A DNA stretch of 64,000 nt from Neisseria canis. Lineage in GTDB: Bacteria > Pseudomonadota > Gammaproteobacteria > Burkholderiales > Neisseriaceae. A program made the position numbers and the translations under genes. Below are positions 38,375 through 46,924 of the stretch, one piece after another. The notes under the pieces are model-generated. The model did not search any database and was not told the DNA's origin. It saw nothing but the letters and a program-made list of their open reading frames with translations. How positions within the stretch are numbered: position 1 is the first letter of the stretch; every line of letters starts with the position of its first letter. Where the stretch lies: assembly GCF_900636765.1 (NCBI RefSeq), contig NZ_LR134313.1:806001-870000 (forward strand). Direction: 5' to 3'.

Positions 38375-39859
38375 TTAAGGCTTAACCTGTTTTTTTAACA
38401 AGCCGTCATATTTTGTGTCGGCGGAATTGGTTTGCTTGTCTTCTTCGGGATCATCGGGAAACCAAATCTGTTTATGCTCGGTCGGGTCGGCCGACAGGGC
38501 TTTGAGCAGGCGCGCATACTCCGGTGAGGCGGCCAAAAGCTCCCGCGCGGCGTGTTTGAGTTTGTTGATGTCGTCGTGCGGCAGGTAAAAGCTGGTGGGG
38601 ATATTCAGCACGCTTTTACGCAATTCCGATTCAGGTAAGTCGCGCAGGTTGAGGCTGATGAAATACATGCCTTTATGACGGCCGTCGGAGTCGTTGCGGG
38701 CGGTGTCGTTCCATTGGTCGGCAAAAGAGCGTACCCGGCGCAGCGACTCCTGCGAATATTGGTCGATGGGGATGTTGATGATGGCGTTCAATACATCGGA
38801 AACGCCGGGAATATTCGGGCTTTGGTCTATCTGGGTGTCGATTTGGTTTTGCGCATTCACGTTGATGAGGATCACTTTTCTGGCACCTTTTTCTTCGATA
38901 ACGCGCTGATACAGGTTTTTATCCGAATAGGCTTCCGCAATATCCAAAAGCCCGCGCAAGCCGAGGTTGTCGGTGAGGCCGCCGTCGATTAAGTGGATAT
39001 AGGGGCGGGCGTTACTGTTGTTGTAGCGTTCGAAAATATTGCTGATTTCTTTCCTGTTTAGGGTTCGCAGGGAGTCTTTATCGGCACTTTCCAGCGCTTG
39101 CCGCAAAGGCTTGGGCAGGGTGTAGCCGCAATTGCCGCCGTTATTGTTGAGCGTGACGGGGGCAAACACCAGCGGCACGGAGCTGGACGCGGCCACCGCC
39201 CGTGCGATGCGCAGCTCGGAAAGGTTCAGGCACATCGAATCGAAGTATTCTTGGGTAAAATCAAACCTTTGGCCGGTTGACATGTCGGTGGCTGAAATCA
39301 CGGCAAACGGGCCTTTGCGGCGCTTTTCCAAGTCGCCGAAGGTGGCGTTTCGGAACAGGGTGTTTTCAAACTGTTCTTGTAGTAAGTCGCCGCGGCCGTA
39401 TTCCGGTGATGTCAGGCGCGGCAGGTTGGCCAACGAAAAAGCCTGCTTGGTTATTTGCCTTTGGAAATTCTGCTTGAGGAAGCGGCGTTCAAATGCCGGA
39501 ATCACGTCTTTGCCGTGCAGGGAAAAATAAGCGGCCAGCACGGAGCCGCCGGACACGCCGTATACCAAATCCACGCTTTCAAGCAAGGTGCGCTCCTTGC
39601 CGTCAAACCACACCTTCTGTTTGCCCAATTCTTCTAATACGCCGTAGCCCAAAGCGGCCGCACGCGTGCCGCCGCCCGAAAACACCATAATCATATAGAT
39701 GTCGTCGTTGTTGCGCACTTCCCAGTTTTTTTCCAGGCGGTAGCCTTTGTTGGTGTCGATTGCGCTGATGCCCGCCAAAGGCTGGTATTGCACGAGCGTG
39801 CAGGCTGAGAGGAAAGCTGCGGTCAGAGGGGTAAAGTGTTTGATGAGTTTTTTAATCAT
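38375..39859 (-). CDS. Patatin-like phospholipase lipoprotein
   Basis: 494 residues from the ATG at 39859, chosen because it gives a lipoprotein signal (MIKKLIKHFTPLTAAFLSAC); the frame is open further upstream but without a signal. Patatin motifs are complete: oxyanion FSGGGTRAAALGYG (around residue 65), nucleophile GVSGGS and catalytic DGG in HLIDGGLTDNLG. The C-terminal third is charged and family-specific. Probably a surface or periplasmic acyl hydrolase of the RssA/patatin group. Confidence 0.88.
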   Translation of the reverse strand: MIKKLIKHFTPLTAAFLSACTLVQYQPLAGISAIDTNKGYRLEKNWEVRNNDDIYMIMVFSGGGTRAAALGYGVLEELGKQKVWFDGKERTLLESVDLVYGVSGGSVLAAYFSLHGKDVIPAFERRFLKQNFQRQITKQAFSLANLPRLTSPEYGRGDLLQEQFENTLFRNATFGDLEKRRKGPFAVISATDMSTGQRFDFTQEYFDSMCLNLSELRIARAVAASSSVPLVFAPVTLNNNGGNCGYTLPKPLRQALESADKDSLRTLNRKEISNIFERYNNSNARPYIHLIDGGLTDNLGLRGLLDIAEAYSDKNLYQRVIEEKGARKVILINVNAQNQIDTQIDQSPNIPGVSDVLNAIINIPIDQYSQESLRRVRSFADQWNDTARNDSDGRHKGMYFISLNLRDLPESELRKSVLNIPTSFYLPHDDINKLKHAARELLAASPEYARLLKALSADPTEHKQIWFPDDPEEDKQTNSADTKYDGLLKKQVKP

Positions 39860-40231
39860 TCTGTTCGGTATGGTTTTGAGTAACTTGATCGGCTGTTTGT
39901 GAAATTGATTGTAAAGCAAAACACAGGGCAATGGCAGCCCGGATTGGTATTTTCAGACAGGCATTCGGGGCTTGGGTGCCGGTTCGGATTGTGGGTGTGG
40001 GATGTAAAGAATAGGGTGGCAGCGGTGCAGATTTTTCCGCAGTTTAAATTCTAAAAGCATAAATTTCCCAGCTATATCAATATCAGACCGATTGTTTCCG
40101 ATAGCCGGTCAAACTAAATGCTTCTGCTAAAATTTAAAAACCGTTAGTAAATTGCTAAATAATATAAAGAATGCATAAACAATGCATCGGCAAGAAATCG
40201 TTTAACCACTTAAATAATTAATAAAAACAAT
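39860..40231. other. Intergenic region between patatin and wzy-like genes
   Basis: 372 bases between divergent genes. Contains one DUS (reverse orientation, 39952-39963) and an AT-rich segment at 40130-40231 with several TATA-like boxes that probably carries the promoter of the polymerase-like gene; no single promoter stands out. No gene seen. Confidence 0.6.
39952..39963 (-). repeat. Single DUS (TG dialect)
   Basis: Exact reverse complement of TGCCTGTCTGAA, unpaired. Confidence 0.85.
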
Positions 40232-41428
40232 ATGCTCACTTTACTTATTCTGGTCTCCCTGATCGGGTTTCTGGTGTCTAAATACCGGAAACTCGGGGCA
40301 TTTAATCCGTTCACGCTCTTTTTCGGTGTGTGGTCGGCGATTTTCATCGCCTATAGTTTCTTTCAGGATATTTATTATCCGGTTTCTTCCGAATACCTTC
40401 TGATTCAGATATGCGTGCAGCTTTGTGCGCTGTTTGTGATGCTGTTTGCCCGCGCGCCTGCATATCTGCCCGGTGCGGCTTCCCGGTCGGTGTACGAAGT
40501 GAATAAGCTGACGTTTTTTATCGTGCAGCTTATTCTGCTGGCGGGCGTTCCGATGATTTATCTGAAAGCCACGGAGCTGGCGGGCGGAAGCGTGTTTACC
40601 AGCGTCGGTTACACGCGCCTGCGTTATGCTTTTAATATGGAAGGCGCCAGCGTGGGCATTTTGCGTTATTTCACGCCGCTGTCGTTTGTGGCTTCTGCTG
40701 TTGCGGTGTATTTCGCGACAAAAAAACAGATAAGCAAGTTTAGCGCGCTGCTGACGGTGTTTTCGGGCTTGTGCTACGCATTTCTCGCCACGGGCCGGAC
40801 GTTTTTCCTGCTGATTTTTATCCTGATTGTCGTTCCGTTGGCGGTAAGCGGCAAAATCAAAGCCAAAACCCTTGCGGTATTGGGCGCTTTGTTGGTGTGC
40901 GTGTTCTTCCTGATTGCTTGGTTAACATCGAAAGGTACTTCGGTTAACGCTTCGTTCAGTGAAAACGTGGCGGGGTTTGTCGACAGTATGCAGAGCTATC
41001 TGGTTGCGCCTTTTGTGGCTTTATCCATGCTGTTCGACAAGCTGACCACCATGCACTACGGCGACTATTCTTTGCGCTTTGTGCTCAGTCTGCTTTCTTC
41101 GCAAGGTCTTACCGACCCGCCTGCGCCGATTGTGAAGGGCTATCAGTTTACGCCCATCCCTACCAATCTTTATACGGTTTATGAGGTGTATTTCAGGGAT
41201 TTCGGTGTGTTCGGCTTTTTCATACCGATTGTATTCCTGCCGGTGCATTGGATGTTTTATAAGCAGGCTAAGCGCAACAACGATTTCTTTATCATTGTGT
41301 ATGCCATATCGGTGTATCCTTTGCTCACCCAAATTCTGCAAGACCAATACATGACCTTGATTTCGACATGGATTCAAATGGTTTTGGCGTGTATTGTGTT
41401 GATTAAAAAACGCGACATCAGGCCGTAA
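40232..41428 (+). CDS. O-antigen polymerase-like (Wzy) membrane protein
   Basis: 398 residues with ten or more hydrophobic segments and a larger periplasmic loop around residues 230-300, the general plan of oligosaccharide repeat-unit polymerases. TGRTFFLLIFILIVVPLAV and the late YEVYFRDFGVFGFFIPI region fit that family. No flippase or other glycan genes are adjacent, so the polymer it serves is unknown; the capsule locus at 11203-28664 is the ABC type and would not need Wzy. Inverted DUS pair follows. Confidence 0.7.
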   Translation: MLTLLILVSLIGFLVSKYRKLGAFNPFTLFFGVWSAIFIAYSFFQDIYYPVSSEYLLIQICVQLCALFVMLFARAPAYLPGAASRSVYEVNKLTFFIVQLILLAGVPMIYLKATELAGGSVFTSVGYTRLRYAFNMEGASVGILRYFTPLSFVASAVAVYFATKKQISKFSALLTVFSGLCYAFLATGRTFFLLIFILIVVPLAVSGKIKAKTLAVLGALLVCVFFLIAWLTSKGTSVNASFSENVAGFVDSMQSYLVAPFVALSMLFDKLTTMHYGDYSLRFVLSLLSSQGLTDPPAPIVKGYQFTPIPTNLYTVYEVYFRDFGVFGFFIPIVFLPVHWMFYKQAKRNNDFFIIVYAISVYPLLTQILQDQYMTLISTWIQMVLACIVLIKKRDIRP

Positions 41429-41444
41429 GCCGCGGTGATGGATA

Positions 41445-41486
41445 AATGCCTGTCTGAAAAGCATCGGCTTGTTTCAGACAGGCATT
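41445..41486. terminator. Inverted DUS pair between convergent genes
   Basis: AATGCCTGTCTGAAA and its complement around a 12-base loop, between the polymerase-like stop (41428) and the PHP phosphatase stop (41499). Confidence 0.75.
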
Positions 41487-41498
41487 TTGATTGGGCGG

Positions 41499-42332
41499 CT
41501 ATATTTTGAAATGCGCCCAAACCGGTCGGCAGATTTCCGGCAACTCCGGGCAAACGCCCAAGATGCCGCCGCTGAAATCGCCGGCTCGGTGGAAGTCGCT
41601 GCCGGTGCTGGACAGCAAACCGTAACGTTGGGCGAGCAGGGCGTAGTTTAAGCGGTCGTTTTTATCGCAGCTGCCGCTGTGTATTTCGATGGCTTGCCCG
41701 CCCAGCGCTTTGAATGTTTCAAACAGGTTGCGTTTGGCGGTGGCGGAAAAACCGTAGCGCATGGGGTGGGCAATCACTGCCAGGCCGCCGGCGCCAAGGA
41801 TAGCGGAAACGCTTTCTTCCAAACCTGCCCATTCGTGTTTGACCGAAGCGGGTTTGCCCTCGCCCAAATACTTGGTAAAGGCCTGCTGTTTGTTTTTGAC
41901 GTGGCCGCGGGCAATTAAAAAATCTGCCAGATGCGTGCGCGATACCATTTCAGGATTGGCTGCCAATGCCAGCGCGCCTTCGTAAGCACCGTTTATGCCT
42001 TTTTTTTCGAGCTTTGCGGAAATGGCGGCCAGCCTTTCCTGCCTGCCTTGCCGCACCCGGGCGAGCAGGGTTTGCAGGGTAGGGTCGTGTTCGTCAAAAT
42101 CCAGGCCGACAATATGTACGGTGCGGCCGCGCCAGGTTACGGAAATTTCTACGCCGTTGATGAAGCGGATGCCGAGTTTTTGCGCTTCGGCACGAGCTTC
42201 GGCCAAGCCCCCTGTGTGGTCGTGGTCGGTTAAGGCCAGCATGGAGCAGCCGTTTTGCGCGGCCAAGCGAACCACTTCGGCCGGGCTTAAGGCACAGTCG
42301 GACACGGTGGAATGGCAGTGCAGGTCAATCAT
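41499..42332 (-). CDS. PHP-domain 3',5'-nucleotide phosphatase / RNase AM family
   Basis: 277 residues of the YciV/RNase AM type. PHP metal-binding motifs in order: IDLHCHSTVSD, LALTDHDHTGG, NGVEISV, RTHLADFLI, AVIAHPMRY and SSTGSDFHRAG. Relatives trim RNA 5' ends and hydrolyse 3',5'-nucleoside bisphosphates. It overlaps the start of the upstream small gene's end by 8 bases, so the three minus-strand genes 42754-41499 probably form one transcript. Confidence 0.9.
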   Translation of the reverse strand: MIDLHCHSTVSDCALSPAEVVRLAAQNGCSMLALTDHDHTGGLAEARAEAQKLGIRFINGVEISVTWRGRTVHIVGLDFDEHDPTLQTLLARVRQGRQERLAAISAKLEKKGINGAYEGALALAANPEMVSRTHLADFLIARGHVKNKQQAFTKYLGEGKPASVKHEWAGLEESVSAILGAGGLAVIAHPMRYGFSATAKRNLFETFKALGGQAIEIHSGSCDKNDRLNYALLAQRYGLLSSTGSDFHRAGDFSGGILGVCPELPEICRPVWAHFKI

Positions 42333-42543
42333 GCGGCTTGCTGCTTTCCTGAGATTGTGCGGCGCGCGCGGCTTTCAGGCGCTGCTGTTGTGCGTCGTAG
42401 GCGGCTTTTTCATTGTAATAAATGGTTTGGATGCAGGCTTCGCCGCATTCGCTGCCGCAGCATTCCCAATCTTCGGGTTTTACCGGCTCGGGCAAAAGGG
42501 GTTCAGACAGGCATTCCTGTTCAGGCTTCTGGGTCGTGTCCAT
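42325..42543 (-). CDS. Small Cys-rich Oxidored-like domain protein
   Basis: 72 residues from the ATG at 42543. Central motif PVKPEDWECCGSECGEACIQTIY matches the short oxidoreductase-like N-terminal domain (PF09791 type) with its CCGxxC...C cysteines, likely a metal or redox site. A DUS at 42502-42513 is read through as ECLSE. Start overlaps the S4 gene end by 23 bases and the end overlaps the PHP gene start by 8. Confidence 0.75.
   Translation of the reverse strand: MDTTQKPEQECLSEPLLPEPVKPEDWECCGSECGEACIQTIYYNEKAAYDAQQQRLKAARAAQSQESSKPHD
42502..42513 (-). repeat. DUS (TG dialect) inside the Oxidored-like gene
   Basis: Exact reverse complement of TGCCTGTCTGAA inside coding sequence. Confidence 0.85.
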
Positions 42544-42754
42544 CGCAGATCTCCAAAGTGCAGCCGTTGAATTCAATGGTTTCGCCGCCGCGGATTTTGG
42601 CGGTTTTGCGGGTTTCCACCGCGCCGTTGCGCCTTACTTCGCCCGCGGCAATCAAGGCTTTGGCCTGACCGCCGCTTTCTGCCAAACCGGCGAGCTTGAG
42701 TAAGTCGCACAGGGGGATGTATTCGTCGTTTTCCAGATATACGGTTGCTTGCAT
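42521..42754 (-). CDS. S4-domain RNA-binding protein (YbcJ-like)
   Basis: 77 residues from the ATG at 42754. Almost the whole protein is an S4 fold: YIPLCDLLKLAGLAESGGQAKALIAAGEV, then RRNGAVETRKTAKIRGGETIEF. Resembles the YbcJ family of stand-alone S4 proteins. Precise RNA partner unknown. First of a compact three-gene minus-strand unit. Confidence 0.85.
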   Translation of the reverse strand: MQATVYLENDEYIPLCDLLKLAGLAESGGQAKALIAAGEVRRNGAVETRKTAKIRGGETIEFNGCTLEICDGHDPEA

Positions 42755-42795
42755 AGTGTGTTCTTCATCAATATCGCAGCAGCCCAAAGCTGCTT

Positions 42796-42807
42796 TTCAG
42801 ACAGGCA
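42796..42807 (-). repeat. Single DUS (TG dialect)
   Basis: Exact reverse complement of TGCCTGTCTGAA upstream of the S4 gene. Confidence 0.85.
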
Positions 42808-42950
42808 TATTCTACACGAATGCGCTTGTTTAAGCTGTGGGGCTGTTTTATGCTGCGCTGCCATCCTAATTTTCTGCTAATTCCATTGGGATAAATTGGA
42901 GCCCGATTAATGAATTCGGTCGGCTGTAAACGATATTTAAGGAGGCTGTT

Positions 42951-43259
42951 ATGGCTGTTACACGGGAAATCGGTGTTGCTTTGTTTTTGGCGATTGTTTT
43001 CGGCATTGCCGCCAGCGCGGGCGCCGTGGCTTTCTCATTGGGCATGTTTGCTCCGGTGTCGGGCGGGCAGGCCGCCGCTGCGGCCGTTGCCAAAGTAGGC
43101 GGCTATGCCAAAGAAGTAGAGTTTGAATACAACTATCATACGGGCGGCCACTATGAGGTGGACGTTTTAGCCGAAGGTTTGAAACACAAGGTGATTGTGG
43201 ATGCTTCCAGCGGGCAAGTGCTGGGTGTCGAGCAAAAGCATAAGCACAAGCGTTATTAA
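42951..43259 (+). CDS. PepSY-domain membrane-anchored protein
   Basis: 102 residues with a strong AAGGAGG ribosome site. An N-terminal hydrophobic segment (ALFLAIVFGIAASAGAVAFSLG) serves as anchor or signal. Residues ~50-95 are a single PepSY repeat (EVEFEYNYHTGGHYEVDVLAEG, VIVDASSGQVLGVE). The Lys/His-rich tail (KHKHKR) may bind metal. Function unknown beyond the periplasmic PepSY fold. Inverted DUS pair follows. Confidence 0.8.
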   Translation: MAVTREIGVALFLAIVFGIAASAGAVAFSLGMFAPVSGGQAAAAAVAKVGGYAKEVEFEYNYHTGGHYEVDVLAEGLKHKVIVDASSGQVLGVEQKHKHKRY

Positions 43260-43278
43260 CCAATTTGCTGAAAGCCTA

Positions 43279-43323
43279 ATGCCTGTCTGAAAAAGGTCTT
43301 GATGATTTTTTCAGACAGGCATT
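43279..43323 (+). terminator. Inverted DUS pair after the PepSY gene
   Basis: AATGCCTGTCTGAAAAA and its complement around an 11-base loop, 20 bases after the stop and 55 bases before dnaE. Confidence 0.75.
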
Positions 43324-43377
43324 GCTGTATTTCAACCCTGTTATAATATCCTTTTACGTTTCCCAACACCTCCCGCC

Positions 43378-46300
43378 ATGACCGATCCCATCTACATCCC
43401 CCTGCGCCTGCACACCGAATTTTCGATTACCGACGGCACGGTACGCATCAAAGATGCCGTGAAAAAAGCCGTTTCAGACGGCCTGCCCGCGCTGGGCGTG
43501 AGCGACCTGATGAATACTTTCGGCTTGGTGAAATTCTACAAAGCCTGCCGCAGCGCAGGCATCAAGCCAGTGGCGGCGGCGGACGTGTGGATCGAAAACC
43601 CCGCCGCGCCCGACAAACCTTTCCGCGCCATGCTCATCGTTAAAAACGACAGCGGCTACCTGCGCCTGAGCGAACTGCTCACCGCCGCCTATGTGGGCAA
43701 AGACCGCAACGTCGATCATGCCGAACTGCGGCAGGCGTGGCTGGCAGAAGGCGACAACAGCGGCCTTATCTGCTTATCGGGCGCACACTACGGCGAAGTG
43801 GGCGCAAACCTGATGAACGGCCATGCCGATGCGGCCAAAGCGGCGGCGCAAAAATACGCGGCGTGGTTTCCCAATGCCTTTTACCTCGAACTGCAACGCC
43901 TGCCCGAACGCCCGCAATGGGAGGCTTCCGTATCCGGCAGCGTCGAAATCGCGGCGGAATTGGATTTGCCGGTAGTCGCCACCCATCCGACCCAGTTTCT
44001 CAACCGTGAAGATTTCCAAGCCCACGAAGCTCGGGTGTGCATTGCCGGCGGCTGGGTGCTGGCAGATAAAAAACGCCCGCAAGAATTTACGCCGAGCCAG
44101 TTTTTCGTATCGCCCGACGTGATGGCCGAGCGGTTCGCCGACCTGCCCGAAGCGCTGCAAAACACGGTGGAAATCGCCAAACGCTGCAACCTCACGCTCA
44201 CGCTGGGCAAAAACTTTTTGCCGCTGTTCCCCACGCCCGACGGCATGTCGCTCGACGATTATCTGACCCAGCTTTCCAACGAAGGTTTGCAAGAGCGTAT
44301 GGTGCAGCTTTACCCCGACGAAGCGGAACGCGCCGAAAAAATGCCCGAATATCAGGCACGCTTGGATTTTGAATTGGGCATCATCATCCAAATGGGCTTT
44401 CCGGGCTACTTCCTCATCGTACAAGACTTCATCAACTGGGCGAAAAACAACGGCTGCCCGGTGGGGCCGGGGCGCGGTTCGGGCGCAGGCTCGCTGGTGG
44501 CCTACGCGCTGAAAATCACCGACCTCGACCCGCTGAAATACGCGCTGCTGTTCGAGCGGTTCTTAAACCCCGAGCGCGTTTCCATGCCCGACTTCGATAT
44601 CGACTTCTGCCAAAGCAACCGCGGCCGCGTGATTGAATATGTGCGCGAAAAATACGGTGCCGATGCCGTGAGCCAAATCGTTACCTTCGGCACCATGTCG
44701 TCCAAAGCCGTTATCCGCGACGTGGGCCGTGTGTTGGAATTGCCGTTCGGCCTGTGCGACCGCTTGTCGAAACTGATTCCGCTCGAAGCCAACCGCCCCG
44801 TGAGCCTTGAAAAAGCGATGGAAATGGAGCCGGAAATCCGCCAGCTGATCGAAGAAGAAGGCGCGGAAGAGTTGATGACGCTGGCGCAAAAGCTGGAAGA
44901 CCTCACCCGCGGCCTCGGCATGCACGCGGGCGGCGTGTTGATTGCGCCGGGCAAAATTTCCGACTTCAGCCCCGTGTATCAGGCCGACGAATCGGCCTCG
45001 CCCGTGTCGATGTACGACAAAGGCGACGTGGAAGACGTGGGCTTGGTGAAGTTCGACTTCTTGGGCTTGCGCAACCTCACCATTATCGAAATGGCGCAGG
45101 AAAACATTAAAAACACCGTCGGCGAAGAAATCGACGTAAACACCATTCCGCTCGACGACCAAGCCGCCTATAAAATCTTCCGCGATGCCAACACCACCGC
45201 CGTCTTCCAGTTTGAATCGACCGGCATGAAAAAAATGCTGAAAACGGCGCACACCACCAAATTTGAAGAGTTGATTGCCTTCGTATCGCTCTACCGCCCC
45301 GGCCCGATGGACAACATTCCCGATTTCGTCGCCCGCATGAAAGGGCAGGCGTTTGAATACATCCACCCGCTGCTGGAGCCGGTGTTGGAGCCGACTTACG
45401 GCATCATGGTTTACCAAGAGCAGGTGATGCAGGCCGCACAGGTAATCGGCGGCTACTCGCTCGGCGGTGCGGACTTACTGCGCCGCGCCATGGGTAAGAA
45501 AAAGCCCGAAGAAATGGTGAAACACCGCGAAATCTTCGCCAAAGGTGCGGAAGAAAAAGCCATTTCCCGCAAAAAAGCCGACGAAATTTTCGACTACATG
45601 GAAAAATTCGCCGGCTACGGCTTCAACAAATCGCACGCCGCCGCCTACGCGCTGATTTCCTACCAAACCGCATGGCTGAAAGCGCATTATCCCGCCGAAT
45701 TCATGGCCGCCACCATGTCGAGCGAGTTGGACAACACCGACCAGCTCAAACATTTCTACGACGACGCACGCGCCAACGGCATCGAATTTCTGCCGCCCGA
45801 CATCAACGAATCGGATTACCTGTTTACCCCCAACAACCGCAAACAAATCCGCTATGCCCTCGGCGCCATCAAAGGCACCGGCGAAGGTGCGGTAGCTTCT
45901 ATCATGGAAGCACGCAAACAGGGCGGCAAATTCACCGGGCTGCTCGATTTCTGCGAACGCGTCGGCAAAGAACACATGAACCGCCGCACCCTCGAAGCCC
46001 TGATACGCGGCGGCGCGTTCGACAGCATCGAGCCCAACCGCGCCATGCTGCTCGCCAACATCGACCTGGCCATGAACAACGCCGACCAAAAAGCCGCCAA
46101 CGCCAATCAGGGCGGGCTGTTCGATTTTGCCGAAGATGCGATTGAAGCCGTGCAGTTGGCGGATGTTCCAGCTTGGGGAGAAGCGCAAAAGCTGGCTGAA
46201 GAAAAACAAGTGCTCGGCTTCTACCTTTCCGGCCACCCGTTCGGGCCGTTTGAAAAAGAAGTGCGCCAGTTTGCGCCGGTTAAACTGAACAAGCTCAAAC

Positions 46301-46818
46301 CGCAGGAAAATGTGAGGGTGGCGGGTTTTGCCACGGCTGTTCGTTCCATGATGGGCAAGCGCGGTCGGCTGGTGTTTGCAACATTGGAAGACCCTTCCGG
46401 CAGGGTGGAAGTGATGGTAACGGGGCAGGCTTTGGAGCAGGGTTCCGCCGAATTAAAAGCCGACCGGGTGTTGATTATGGAATGCAAGGTCAGCCGCGAT
46501 GATTATGGCGGCGAGGGCGGCTTGCGCATTATTGCCAACAATGTGATGACGTTGCAGCAGGCGCGCGAGCAGTTTGCACGCAATCTGACATTGCGCTTCA
46601 ACCCGCAGCATGATATCGAAGCGGCTATCGCGGTGTTGCAGCTTTACCGGGCTACCGATATGCAAACGCAAACCGTGCCTGTGCGCGTGTTTTTCCAAAA
46701 CGACGGGGCGCGAGGTGAGCTGGAGGTCGGCAGACGCTGGAACGTTACGCCTAAAGCCGAACTTTTTGACAGCCTGACTGATATTTTGGGCGAATATCAT
46801 TTGACGGTAGGATGGTAA
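43378..46818 (+). CDS. dnaE: DNA polymerase III subunit alpha
   Basis: Replicative polymerase catalytic subunit, 1146 residues, normal for DnaE. The N-terminal PHP domain begins YIPLRLHTEFSITDGTVRI. The palm carries GPGRGSGAGSLVAYAL and the catalytic PDFDIDF (Asp405 and Asp407), with LYRPGPMDN for the third Asp. The helix-hairpin-helix, OB fold (VRVAGFATAVRSMMGKRGR) and C-terminal tau-binding region follow. The 5' part contains an exact copy of the foreign AG-type DUS at 43472-43483. Confidence 0.97.
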   Translation: MTDPIYIPLRLHTEFSITDGTVRIKDAVKKAVSDGLPALGVSDLMNTFGLVKFYKACRSAGIKPVAAADVWIENPAAPDKPFRAMLIVKNDSGYLRLSELLTAAYVGKDRNVDHAELRQAWLAEGDNSGLICLSGAHYGEVGANLMNGHADAAKAAAQKYAAWFPNAFYLELQRLPERPQWEASVSGSVEIAAELDLPVVATHPTQFLNREDFQAHEARVCIAGGWVLADKKRPQEFTPSQFFVSPDVMAERFADLPEALQNTVEIAKRCNLTLTLGKNFLPLFPTPDGMSLDDYLTQLSNEGLQERMVQLYPDEAERAEKMPEYQARLDFELGIIIQMGFPGYFLIVQDFINWAKNNGCPVGPGRGSGAGSLVAYALKITDLDPLKYALLFERFLNPERVSMPDFDIDFCQSNRGRVIEYVREKYGADAVSQIVTFGTMSSKAVIRDVGRVLELPFGLCDRLSKLIPLEANRPVSLEKAMEMEPEIRQLIEEEGAEELMTLAQKLEDLTRGLGMHAGGVLIAPGKISDFSPVYQADESASPVSMYDKGDVEDVGLVKFDFLGLRNLTIIEMAQENIKNTVGEEIDVNTIPLDDQAAYKIFRDANTTAVFQFESTGMKKMLKTAHTTKFEELIAFVSLYRPGPMDNIPDFVARMKGQAFEYIHPLLEPVLEPTYGIMVYQEQVMQAAQVIGGYSLGGADLLRRAMGKKKPEEMVKHREIFAKGAEEKAISRKKADEIFDYMEKFAGYGFNKSHAAAYALISYQTAWLKAHYPAEFMAATMSSELDNTDQLKHFYDDARANGIEFLPPDINESDYLFTPNNRKQIRYALGAIKGTGEGAVASIMEARKQGGKFTGLLDFCERVGKEHMNRRTLEALIRGGAFDSIEPNRAMLLANIDLAMNNADQKAANANQGGLFDFAEDAIEAVQLADVPAWGEAQKLAEEKQVLGFYLSGHPFGPFEKEVRQFAPVKLNKLKPQENVRVAGFATAVRSMMGKRGRLVFATLEDPSGRVEVMVTGQALEQGSAELKADRVLIMECKVSRDDYGGEGGLRIIANNVMTLQQAREQFARNLTLRFNPQHDIEAAIAVLQLYRATDMQTQTVPVRVFFQNDGARGELEVGRRWNVTPKAELFDSLTDILGEYHLTVGW
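43472..43483 (-). repeat. AG-dialect DUS inside dnaE
   Basis: Reverse complement of AGGCCGTCTGAA, the DUS of meningococcus-type Neisseria, read as VSDGLP. All other exact DUS listed left of the Rhs region are the TG dialect. Confidence 0.8.
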
Positions 46819-46924
46819 GCTGTTGAAATATAGCAGATAAAATTATTTGTGATACTCAGTGGCGGGACGCGGCAACACACCGGCAAAGTTAACTTGATTG
46901 ACAGTAAAGTAAAAGGTAATGGCG
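46819..46924 (+). other. Short remnant before the IS30 element
   Basis: The frame read as ILSGGTRQHTGKVNLIDSK runs from 46849 into the IS end. It has no start signal of its own and no recognised family; the VNLIDSKVKGNGG pattern could be the tail of a repeat-rich surface protein cut by the IS. Too short to assign. Confidence 0.35.

Noticed and set aside
40232..41428. Wzy-like gene as polymerase of the capsule locus
   Set aside because: It lies 11 kb away, and the capsule genes are the ABC-transporter type, which does not use Wzy.
45475..46236. 253-codon antisense frame in dnaE
   Set aside because: Shadow of dnaE with Phe/Gly/Val-rich composition.
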